Shown piece after piece: positions 1-6,461 of a stretch of DNA of 7,927 nt; position 1 is the first letter of the stretch, and each line of letters starts with the position of its first letter. The position numbers were made by a program, and so were the translations under genes. The notes below the pieces were generated by a model. That model was not told the origin of the DNA, ran no database searches, and saw only the letters and a list, made by a program, of their open reading frames with translations. Source of the stretch: Pedobacter sp. UBA1654 (lineage in GTDB: Bacteria > Bacteroidota > Bacteroidia > Sphingobacteriales > Sphingobacteriaceae); NCBI GenBank assembly GCA_002320935.1, contig DCLG01000069.1:12516-20442 (forward strand), in the 5' to 3' direction.

Positions 1-84
1 GACTTAAATTGTGGAAACTGGCCGGAACTTATACGCTCAAATATTCCAAGCAGGCCTGTTTTCTTCATATACGGTGAAGTATAA
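1..84 (+). CDS. Possible 3' end of an unidentified gene (partial)
   Basis: Frame 1 is open from the window edge through 27 codons to a TAA at 82-84. The peptide ends in PVFFIYGEV and has a protein-like mix of residues. I do not recognise it. A second frame (starting at base 3) is also open to a TGA at 75-77 but reads less like a protein. With so few codons the choice of frame is weak, and the whole stretch could be non-coding. Confidence 0.3.
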   Translation, partial: DLNCGNWPELIRSNIPSRPVFFIYGEV

Positions 85-387
85 ATAAACTTCCTAATAC
101 AAACGAATATTTTCAGAAAAATGTTTGCAATAACCTGCTTGAAGCTTATTAAAAGCACATTATTCAAGAATAGTATAGATGATTAAAGATCATTCTTTAC
201 AAAAACACAGATTCCTCCGGATGTTTTCCCAATACCATTCCGTTGAAATCTGTGTTCGCACCTGCTGAATTCTGACAATAACCGTAAACAGCTGCAGCTT
301 ATTGTATAAAACAAGACGCACAATATTTTGGCTGCTGGTGTTGAATATGTACACATCCGTGATACATAATATCATGAAGAAAGTGTC
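85..387. other. About 300 bp with no supported gene
   Basis: This AT-rich stretch lies downstream of the 610-residue minus-strand gene. A minus-strand frame from an ATG at 375 to a TGA at 190 (61 codons) begins 12 nt after that gene's stop. Its product is hydrophobic at the start and basic toward the end, and resembles no family I know. It could be a small downstream gene, a decayed fragment or chance. A weak AAGAAT/ATTCTT inverted repeat near 167-198 has no U-tract, so I do not call it a terminator. Confidence 0.4.
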
Positions 388-2220
388 CTAAACTGTTGTG
401 GAGGAAGGTTGCACTAAAGCGGTTAACAACTGTTCTGCTTCTACAATCTGCTGATCCATATTTCTGATCAATTCTTCCTTTCCTGCTTTTAGATTAGGAA
501 TTAAGTTCTTGTAGTAATTTATACCTTGTTGCATTTGCTCCGAAAACTTCTTCCAGTATTTCAATTTCTTATCGTTCACCGCTTCAAACTGCGTTTCCAT
601 ATCCTTTTTCAAATAGTCCAGGTACAAGCGAAGTTCATTCACGAAAAGATTTGGACGATTTACTTGCTTAAGCAGATCAATCCGGCCGTATATATGGTCA
701 ATCATGTCACTTAAGCTGTATTTTCCGGAGAAGTAAGCAAGGTTGGGGCCCGGACAGATGCTTACTGCATCACTTTCCCGGGGTCTTAAAATTTCATTTT
801 TCAAATAGGCCGAAGCACAAAGGCCCTCGCATAAACATACCTTTTCTGTGATAGCATTAAATTGCGCCTGGTAGGTCTCTTCTGAGAGATTTTTTTCTTT
901 CAGCTTTTCAACCTTCAGGTTCTGGTATTGCCGCGAGGCCGTACAAATTGGCTTTTCAGTGAATTCGGTATTTGTACATAGGTATTTCTTTTTGCAGGGG
1001 CTGCCCGGACGACCTTTTTGTATGCGTTCCAACCGAAGCTGTTCCGCAGTGCTATGCCTGAAATTGTTGAAAAGTACACCTAAAGGTGAGGCATTGCTGA
1101 TGTAATAGTCTTTTTCTTCTGCCGTGACCAGTGCTTGCAACGTATTCTCATCTACATTTGTGGCTTCCGGAACCAATAAAAAAGGACTTCCCCAACCTGC
1201 TGCATCAAGCTCATAATGGTCGATCAAAAACCGATGTTCTTCTGCGGTGCCAATTCCCCCCTGGTACGTAACGGTTTGTTTTGGGTTATGCTGAATGGTC
1301 AATCCCCGTCCGTTTAATGCTGCCAGATAGATTATAAGGATGTCTTCATACAGCGCAGCTCTATTTTCCTTAAACTCCTCCAAAATAGGTCCCATCAGCA
1401 GTCCATCTGTGGCAAAAGCATGGCCTCCACAGTTTAAACCCGACTCTACGCGGAACTCTGATACCCAAAGCCCTCTTTTAGCGAGCATTTTAGCCTGGAT
1501 AATTGCAGAGCGATAATCACTTACCTTGAGGATGATCTTCTTGGATGCAGCGCCATTTAAAGGATAGAAGCTTGGGCACTTCTCCATATAAGCATAAAGC
1601 CGTGGATTTAGTCCCGCCGAAATGATTACAGAAGATTTCAGCTTGCTTTCTTCGAATCCGCGCATGGCAGCTAGTGCATCCGTAAAATCATCACCGGCAT
1701 ATTCATCATCTGCGGTATAATTGGCTTTGTCGACTTTCGACATGATGTTCACGTCAATACTGCCAGCTTTAATTTTCCCTTTTAGCACATTCCCAATTGC
1801 TTGCTTGATATCTCCGGATGGCAATGCCATAAAGTCCTCGTATTTGCGTTTAAGGTCTGCATCTGGAGGTAGAATCTCAAAGTACTTACACAGATCACTC
1901 CCCGGAACAAAGCCTTCTGTTTTCATGGTTTCCATCTGCTCGTTGACCAGGTGGTCTAAAAGGTTGAGATATGCACTAATTCTTCTTGCCCTGCTATCAT
2001 GATCTTTAACACCAATCGGCTCATATGTTATTCCGTTTGTTGTGCAATGATGTTTGCGCATGCGTTCGACAAGCTCATCATCAACGATTGAAACAACGGA
2101 AGATATTGCAAAGCGGGCAACTTTAAGTGGGGTATCGATAGAATAACCTAAACCTAAGACGGGTATATGAAATGTGTGACTCATGAATGAATTAATAGAT
2201 TGTGACAAAGAAGCGGACAT
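388..2220 (-). CDS. Unknown protein: nitronate-monooxygenase-like TIM barrel with cysteine-rich C-terminal region
   Basis: This 610-residue protein cannot be given a firm function. Its N-terminal two thirds has the rhythm of an FMN-dependent nitronate monooxygenase/2-nitropropane dioxygenase-like TIM barrel: a first strand with PVLGLGYSIDTP (residues 20-31), a central ESGLNCGGHAFAT segment (259-271) resembling the GxExGGHxG signature, then QGGIGTAEE (320-328) and WGSPFLLVPEA (343-353) in the places of the phosphate-binding GGI and GTrF..E segments. Past residue 400 it departs from that family. It has cysteines at 409, 415 and 426, a CxCxxxC group at 462, 464 and 468, and C489 in ICPGP, which could bind an iron-sulfur cluster or other metal. 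The last 70 residues are charged and helical. No signal peptide or membrane segment is seen. The ATG at 2220 is preferred over an in-frame TTG at 2244; an ATG at 2184 is also possible. It is divergent from the oxygen-sensor operon and shares its FNR-type box, suggesting a low-oxygen or redox role. Confidence 0.72.
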   Translation of the reverse strand: MSASLSQSINSFMSHTFHIPVLGLGYSIDTPLKVARFAISSVVSIVDDELVERMRKHHCTTNGITYEPIGVKDHDSRARRISAYLNLLDHLVNEQMETMKTEGFVPGSDLCKYFEILPPDADLKRKYEDFMALPSGDIKQAIGNVLKGKIKAGSIDVNIMSKVDKANYTADDEYAGDDFTDALAAMRGFEESKLKSSVIISAGLNPRLYAYMEKCPSFYPLNGAASKKIILKVSDYRSAIIQAKMLAKRGLWVSEFRVESGLNCGGHAFATDGLLMGPILEEFKENRAALYEDILIIYLAALNGRGLTIQHNPKQTVTYQGGIGTAEEHRFLIDHYELDAAGWGSPFLLVPEATNVDENTLQALVTAEEKDYYISNASPLGVLFNNFRHSTAEQLRLERIQKGRPGSPCKKKYLCTNTEFTEKPICTASRQYQNLKVEKLKEKNLSEETYQAQFNAITEKVCLCEGLCASAYLKNEILRPRESDAVSICPGPNLAYFSGKYSLSDMIDHIYGRIDLLKQVNRPNLFVNELRLYLDYLKKDMETQFEAVNDKKLKYWKKFSEQMQQGINYYKNLIPNLKAGKEELIRNMDQQIVEAEQLLTALVQPSSTTV

Positions 2221-2258
2221 TTTCAATGAAAAAAGATGATCCAAATCACCTTTCAGGC

Positions 2259-2272
2259 ATGATCATCATCAA
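2259..2272. promoter_or_regulatory. FNR/FixK-type operator between divergent genes
   Basis: ATGAT-CATC-ATCAA differs from the FNR consensus TTGAT-N4-ATCAA at one base. Its centre (2265.5) lies 30.5 bp before the start of the -7 element of the kinase gene, close to position -44 of the predicted transcript, which is where class II FNR/CRP activators bind. It is also about 45 bp from the ATG of the divergent gene, so it may serve both. The matching regulator, with an FNR-type recognition helix, is encoded at 3496-4554. Confidence 0.65.
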
Positions 2273-2295
2273 GTTTCAGGGCAGCACAAAAATTC

Positions 2296-2303
2296 TATAT
2301 TTG
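2296..2303 (+). promoter_or_regulatory. Bacteroidota -7 promoter element of the kinase/regulator operon
   Basis: TATATTTG matches the Bacteroidota -7 consensus TAnnTTTG exactly. A weak -33-like TTTC lies at 2274-2277, 18 bp upstream, next to the FNR-type box, as expected for an activator-dependent promoter. Transcription would begin near 2309, giving an almost leaderless mRNA for the ATG at 2313. The element also argues against translation starting at the in-frame ATG at 2202. Confidence 0.6.
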
Positions 2304-2312
2304 TACACACCC

Positions 2313-3503
2313 ATGGAAAAAGCAACATTACTGAACGCTATTATAGAGTCCGCAATCGATGGAATCATCACCATTGATAATCGGGGTTTAATTGAAAGCC
2401 TAAATCCGGCAGCATTAAAATTGTTTGGTTATGAAGAGGCTGAGGTTATCGGTAAAAACATCAGCGTGTTGATGCCCGAGCCTGATAGATCCGCGCACGA
2501 CGGCTATATCGCTCGTTATGATCATACCGGAGAACGGCGCATTATTGGCAAAGGGCGCGAAGTGCGTGGTCTGCGCAAGAACGGTTCCACATTCCCGTTC
2601 CGGCTTGCTGTAAGTGAGGTACAGTATGAAGACCGTAAGATCTATACTGGCTTTGTTCATGATCTTTCCAAAGAAAAAGAAGCAGAGGAACAACTGCGGC
2701 AATATGCTGCAAAACTTGAAGAGCTTGTTGATGAACGGACGAATTCCTTAAAAGAGATTGTTTCCGCTTTACGCGATGCCAAAGAGGAGGTAAGTATGTC
2801 GCTTGAAAAGGAGAAGGAGCTTGGACAAATGAAGAGCCGCTTCGTTTCTATGGCATCTCACGAATTTCGTACGCCGCTTAGTTCCATTCAATTGTCAGCA
2901 TCTTTAATCCAGAAGTATGCGGAGCCTTTTGACAGTAAGCCAATCCAGAAGCATGTGAACAAGGTGAAGAATGCTGTAGGAAACCTCACAACCATATTAA
3001 ACGATTTCCTATCGCTGGAGAAACTCGAAGCAGGTCGGGTGGAGGTAAACCCATGCACTTTCGACCTGGTAAAGCTAGCGGAAGAGGTCACCGAAGAGAT
3101 GCAGATGATTGCAAAGCAAAACCAGCATATCATTTACCAGCATACGGGTGCTAAAAGCATGGTATACCTGGATCAGAACCTGCTTAAAAACTGCATGATC
3201 AACCTAATCAGCAATGCCATCAAATACTCTGGGGAGGACACTTTCATTGAATTCAATACAGAAATCAATGAAGAGGGATGTAAAGTGATCGTGAAAGATA
3301 ACGGAATCGGTATTCCTGAGACAGACCAGGTGTACTTATTTGAGCCATTCTTCCGTGCACATAACACCGGCAACATCCCGGGTACGGGTTTAGGTTTGAA
3401 CATTGTTCGTCGTTATGCCAGCCTGATGAAGGGTTCCCTGCAATTCAAAAGCATTATTAACAAAGAGACTACTTTTATACTGTTGTTCGAAAATCATGGA
3501 TAA
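2313..3503 (+). CDS. fixL: FixL-like haem-PAS oxygen-sensing histidine kinase
   Basis: A soluble sensor kinase of 396 residues that probably senses oxygen through haem and phosphorylates the regulator encoded next. Residues 1-118 form a PAS domain strikingly like rhizobial FixL, including the MPEPDRS block. H62 aligns with the FixL haem ligand (H200 in Bradyrhizobium), and R68 and R82 fall exactly on the signalling arginines R206 and R220 with no gap. V100 stands at I238. A charged coiled coil (about 119-175) leads to a HisKA domain with phospho-acceptor H183 in SHEFRTPL. The HATPase domain shows the N box around N297 and N301, DNGIGIP at 329-335, and GTGLGL at 357-362. There are no membrane segments, so it should be cytosolic. 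In-frame codons extend back to 2202, but the ATG at 2313 follows the promoter and fits the PAS start. The stop overlaps the regulator start by 8 bp, so the two are surely co-expressed. Haem binding is inferred from the aligned residues. Confidence 0.9.
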   Translation: MEKATLLNAIIESAIDGIITIDNRGLIESLNPAALKLFGYEEAEVIGKNISVLMPEPDRSAHDGYIARYDHTGERRIIGKGREVRGLRKNGSTFPFRLAVSEVQYEDRKIYTGFVHDLSKEKEAEEQLRQYAAKLEELVDERTNSLKEIVSALRDAKEEVSMSLEKEKELGQMKSRFVSMASHEFRTPLSSIQLSASLIQKYAEPFDSKPIQKHVNKVKNAVGNLTTILNDFLSLEKLEAGRVEVNPCTFDLVKLAEEVTEEMQMIAKQNQHIIYQHTGAKSMVYLDQNLLKNCMINLISNAIKYSGEDTFIEFNTEINEEGCKVIVKDNGIGIPETDQVYLFEPFFRAHNTGNIPGTGLGLNIVRRYASLMKGSLQFKSIINKETTFILLFENHG

Positions 3504-4554
3504 AGCGAGAATACAAATTATTGAAGATAATGACGACATCCGCGACAGTATTGTTGAAATACTCGAGCTTGCCAACTACGAAGTTATTGCTGCAGATAAT
3601 GGCAAAACCGGAATTGAACTCGCTACTCAACACCTGCCGGATCTAATCCTCTGCGACATTATGATGCCTGAACTTGATGGGTACGGTGTATTGTACCTGC
3701 TGGGTAAAAACCCTCAAACGGCTTCCATACCATTTATCTTCCTTACCGCAAAAGCCGAGCGAATAGATATGCGCAAAGGCATGGAAATGGGCGCTGATGA
3801 TTACCTCACCAAACCATTTGACGACATGGAACTCCTCAATGCTGTAGAGAGCCGCCTGAATAAGAAAAGCAAGCAGGAGGCATTTTACAGCAAGTCACTT
3901 GAAAGTATAAATGGATTGATCGGCAATGGCTCGGGCATGCAGGAACTTAGTAAAGCCATTGCACAACGAAAAATGCGTAACATCAAGAAGAAGCAGGTGA
4001 TCTATTATGAGGGTGATTCTATCGCCGGCATTTACCTGGTTGTACGCGGCAAAGTGAAAACCTTTAAACTTACACCAGATGGCCGTGAGCTGATGGTGGG
4101 TATATACACCGACGATCAATATTTTGGAATTCCTTCATTGCTGCTCAATGAACCACATGCAGAAACGGCAGAGGCCATGGAAGATACTACCATCTGTATG
4201 CTGCCTAAAGAACTGATGGAAGAGCTACTGGGCAAATACCCTGACATCGGAAGGCAGTTCATTAAAATTCTATCTAATAATCTGCTTGACCGGGAACAGC
4301 AGTTATTACAACTCGCTTACTTCTCTGTACGCAAGCGGCTCGCCGAAGTGCTCATACGATTATACAAACAGGAGCAATCATCAGATCCGCTGAATATTAA
4401 AGTTTCACGCGACAACCTTGCCGCCCTGGCAGGGATGGCTACAGAAACCGTAAGCCGCATTTTGAGCGATTTTAAATCGGAAAACATCATTGAACGAAAG
4501 GGTAGTCACATTCAGATCCTGAACTTGCAGATGCTGCAGGAGATGAAAAACTGA
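3496..4554 (+). CDS. Response regulator fused to a CRP/FNR-type transcription factor
   Basis: This 352-residue protein joins a receiver domain to a complete CRP/FNR regulator. The receiver (1-122) has acidic residues E10 and D11, phospho-acceptor D54 in LCDIMMP, T84 and K106. A linker to about residue 155 leads to a cyclic-nucleotide-type beta-roll (about 160-250), a dimerisation helix (251-290) and a winged helix. The recognition helix ETVSR (E317, S320, R321) matches FNR residues E209, S212 and R213, which read TTGAT half-sites, unlike the RE..GR of CRP. The FNR N-terminal cluster cysteines are absent. The cAMP-contacting Arg-Ser of CRP is replaced by Ala-Glu near 222-223. Activity is therefore probably set by phosphorylation from the overlapping FixL-like kinase rather than by an iron-sulfur cluster or cAMP. 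Matching DNA boxes lie upstream of its own operon and of the mini-LDH/hemN operon. It works like FixJ and FixK combined. No established symbol is assigned. Confidence 0.92.
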   Translation: MDKARIQIIEDNDDIRDSIVEILELANYEVIAADNGKTGIELATQHLPDLILCDIMMPELDGYGVLYLLGKNPQTASIPFIFLTAKAERIDMRKGMEMGADDYLTKPFDDMELLNAVESRLNKKSKQEAFYSKSLESINGLIGNGSGMQELSKAIAQRKMRNIKKKQVIYYEGDSIAGIYLVVRGKVKTFKLTPDGRELMVGIYTDDQYFGIPSLLLNEPHAETAEAMEDTTICMLPKELMEELLGKYPDIGRQFIKILSNNLLDREQQLLQLAYFSVRKRLAEVLIRLYKQEQSSDPLNIKVSRDNLAALAGMATETVSRILSDFKSENIIERKGSHIQILNLQMLQEMKN

Positions 4555-4572
4555 CGAAGATCATTTTTACTG

Positions 4573-4586
4573 CTGATTAACCTCAT
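4573..4586. promoter_or_regulatory. Degenerate FNR/FixK-type box upstream of the mini-LDH/hemN operon
   Basis: CTGAT-TAAC-CTCAT matches seven of the ten specified bases of TTGAT-N4-ATCAA, keeping the inner TGAT and TCA at the correct spacing. Its centre (4579.5) is 29.5 bp before the -7 element, within 1 bp of the arrangement at the kinase promoter. The shared spacing is what makes the weaker match credible. Confidence 0.45.
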
Positions 4587-4608
4587 TCCGCTACCGGGCA
4601 GGGCCAAC

Positions 4609-4616
4609 TACTTTTG
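4609..4616 (+). promoter_or_regulatory. Bacteroidota -7 promoter element of the mini-LDH/hemN operon
   Basis: TACTTTTG fits TAnnTTTG exactly and would place the transcript start near 4622, about 10 nt before the ATG at 4633. No good -33 TTTG is present, consistent with dependence on an activator bound at the upstream box. Confidence 0.55.
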
Positions 4617-4632
4617 ATGGTAAATATTCATT

Positions 4633-5106
4633 ATGAGAGTAGTCGCTTACAATATCAAATCTTTTGAAAAAGAGCCGTTTGCAGTGGCCAACCGAAAGAA
4701 ACATGAAATCACCCTGATTTCGAATCCCTTAAATGTTGAGACGGCCTTGTTTGCTGCTGGAAAGGTAGCTGTGGTTGTAACGAAAGAAGACGACCTGTCT
4801 GAACAGGTTATTCGTAAACTCTTTGAACTTGGGATAAAGTACATTGCTACACGCTCGGTATCCACTGATCATATTAATATAGATGCTGCGGCAGAAATGA
4901 AGATAAGGATTGCTGCGGTACCATCCCATCTACTCAAAACGAAGACGATGAACGAGATCTCAGCAACTTTGGCTGAGCAGACCATCTTAAACCTTGATTC
5001 CTGGCAGAGTAAGTCCTGTTTAGGTAAAGCCTGCGTTTGCTCCAGATCTTGCGACCGCGGCCCTGTAGATATCCTTCACCCAGTTATTGCAAAACATGAA
5101 CACTAA
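4633..5106 (+). CDS. D-lactate dehydrogenase-like protein lacking the NAD-binding domain, with a C-terminal cysteine motif
   Basis: Residues 1-97 follow the N-terminal catalytic-domain half of D-lactate dehydrogenases (LdhA type), including IKSFEK near the start and the KYIATRSVSTDHINI segment at 69-83. The usual NAD-binding Rossmann domain of about 200 residues, with its glycine motif and the catalytic Arg and Glu, is missing. After VPSH (96-99) the sequence resembles the last helix of the same family (ISATLAEQTILNLDSW, compare ISQTTLQNL in E. coli LdhA), as if the middle had been cut out in frame. A tail with C129, C134, C136 and C140 (C-x4-C-x-C-x3-C) follows and could bind metal. The protein should not be a working dehydrogenase; a regulatory, scaffold or metal-related role is possible. 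The frame is intact, has its own promoter, and overlaps hemN by 11 bp, which argues for a functional gene rather than a remnant. Confidence 0.75.
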   Translation: MRVVAYNIKSFEKEPFAVANRKKHEITLISNPLNVETALFAAGKVAVVVTKEDDLSEQVIRKLFELGIKYIATRSVSTDHINIDAAAEMKIRIAAVPSHLLKTKTMNEISATLAEQTILNLDSWQSKSCLGKACVCSRSCDRGPVDILHPVIAKHEH

Positions 5107-6457
5107 TTTAGCCGATAAGTACAATGTACCGGTCCCAAGGTACACCAGTTATCCAACCGTACCATATTGGGACGCTACTTACTTCACACCCGATGCCTGG
5201 AGCAAGTCTGTAATCGATACCATCAGATATAGTGAAGCGGGTGAGGGTATAAGCCTGTACATTCATTTACCTTTCTGCGAAAGTCTTTGTACCTATTGCG
5301 GGTGTAATACCAGAATTACTAAAAACCACAAAGTAGAAGAGCCATACATCAAAGCTGTTTTACAGGAATGGCAGATGTATCTGGCTTTCATTGGAGAAAA
5401 ACCAATCATTAAGGAACTGCATCTGGGTGGCGGTACACCAACATTTTTTAGTCCGGAAAATCTCCAGATGTTAATTCAAGGGATTTTAGCACATGCAAAC
5501 CCCCATGAGGATGCTGCGTTTAGCTTTGAAGGCCATCCAGGCAACACCACACAAGGGCACCTGGAAACATTATATCAGCTCGGCTTCAAACGCCTGAGTC
5601 TGGGTATTCAGGATTTTGATCCGCGCGTACAGCTGATCATTAACCGGATCCAAACGGTGGAGGAAGTAGAAAGCACAACTACTATCGCCCGTCAAACTGG
5701 TTACAACTCCATCAATTACGATCTGATATACGGCTTACCACTTCAAACGCTTGAAGGACTACAGGAAACCGTGGCCGAGGTAATCCGGCTTAAGCCAGAC
5801 CGCATTGCTTTTTACAGCTATGCCCACGTACCATGGGTTAAGCCGGGACAACGTCGTTACACAGAAAAGGATCTGCCAAATGCCGAACAGAAACAGATAC
5901 TGTATCAAACGGGTAGAGAGATGTTAAAAGCTGCAGGCTATGAGGAAATCGGGATGGACCATTTTACTTTAAAAACCGACAGCCTGTACGTTGCTGCGCA
6001 AGCGGGTAAACTGCACCGAAATTTTATGGGATACACCGATCAGTACAGCAGATTGATGATTGGTCTGGGCGTTTCTTCGATATCAGATTCATGGAAGGGT
6101 TTCGCGCAGAACGAGAAAAAAGTGGAAACTTATCTGGAGCTGATCAGTCAGGGGCAGCTGCCGGTATTTAAAGGGCATCTATCCAACACTGAAGATTTAA
6201 TCATAAGGCAACACATTTTAAACATCATGTGTAAAGGTTTTACCAGCTGGGAGAAAACTGAAGAATTTTGCACTGCGTTTTTCGAAGGACTGAAAAGGAT
6301 GGAAGAACTTGAAGCCGATGGCCTGGTAGAAATTGGCCCAACAAACCTCAAAGTTACTGAAATCGGTAAACGCTACCTTAGAAACATCTGCATGACTTTA
6401 GATGCAAGGTTGTGGGAAAACCAGCCAAAAACACAACTCTTTAGTATGGCGGGGTAA
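5096..6457 (+). CDS. hemN: Oxygen-independent coproporphyrinogen III dehydrogenase (radical SAM)
   Basis: HemN converts coproporphyrinogen III to protoporphyrinogen IX without oxygen, using two S-adenosylmethionine molecules and a [4Fe-4S] cluster in the cytoplasm. The 453-residue protein is full length for the family. It has the cluster motif with C61, C65 and C68 plus the adjacent C70 (CESLCTYCGC), Y55 just before it, and GGGTPT at 111-116. E145, Q172, R184 and D209 fall at the same numbers as the SAM-binding residues of E. coli HemN. The LHRNFMGYT block and the C-terminal RNICM segment mark true HemN rather than the related HemW. The ATG at 5096 is chosen over an in-frame TTG at 5087. It overlaps the stop of the mini-LDH gene by 11 bp, suggesting translational coupling, and likely shares that gene's FNR-type promoter. 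Anaerobic haem synthesis would supply haem for the cbb3 oxidase whose assembly genes lie next to it. Confidence 0.97.
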   Translation: MNTNLADKYNVPVPRYTSYPTVPYWDATYFTPDAWSKSVIDTIRYSEAGEGISLYIHLPFCESLCTYCGCNTRITKNHKVEEPYIKAVLQEWQMYLAFIGEKPIIKELHLGGGTPTFFSPENLQMLIQGILAHANPHEDAAFSFEGHPGNTTQGHLETLYQLGFKRLSLGIQDFDPRVQLIINRIQTVEEVESTTTIARQTGYNSINYDLIYGLPLQTLEGLQETVAEVIRLKPDRIAFYSYAHVPWVKPGQRRYTEKDLPNAEQKQILYQTGREMLKAAGYEEIGMDHFTLKTDSLYVAAQAGKLHRNFMGYTDQYSRLMIGLGVSSISDSWKGFAQNEKKVETYLELISQGQLPVFKGHLSNTEDLIIRQHILNIMCKGFTSWEKTEEFCTAFFEGLKRMEELEADGLVEIGPTNLKVTEIGKRYLRNICMTLDARLWENQPKTQLFSMAG

Positions 6458-6461
6458 GCGA

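Noticed and set aside
1721..2002. Plus-strand 93-codon frame inside the TIM-barrel gene
   Set aside because: It is antisense to a long conserved-looking protein and its peptide resembles no family; it is a shadow frame.
2202..2312. N-terminal extension of the histidine kinase from the ATG at 2202
   Set aside because: It would overlap the divergent gene's start, place the promoter and FNR-type box inside the coding region, and add a peptide unlike any PAS lead-in. The ATG at 2313 fits better.
3496..4554. Classical oxygen-sensing FNR or cAMP-binding CRP
   Set aside because: There are no N-terminal cluster cysteines, and the cAMP-contacting Arg-Ser is replaced; the N-terminus is a receiver domain instead.
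5087..5095. TTG start for hemN
   Set aside because: An ATG 9 bp later gives the usual HemN beginning and numbering that matches E. coli HemN at the SAM-binding residues.
4633..5106. Active D-lactate dehydrogenase
   Set aside because: The NAD-binding domain and most catalytic residues are absent, and no remaining piece of them is seen in other frames before hemN.
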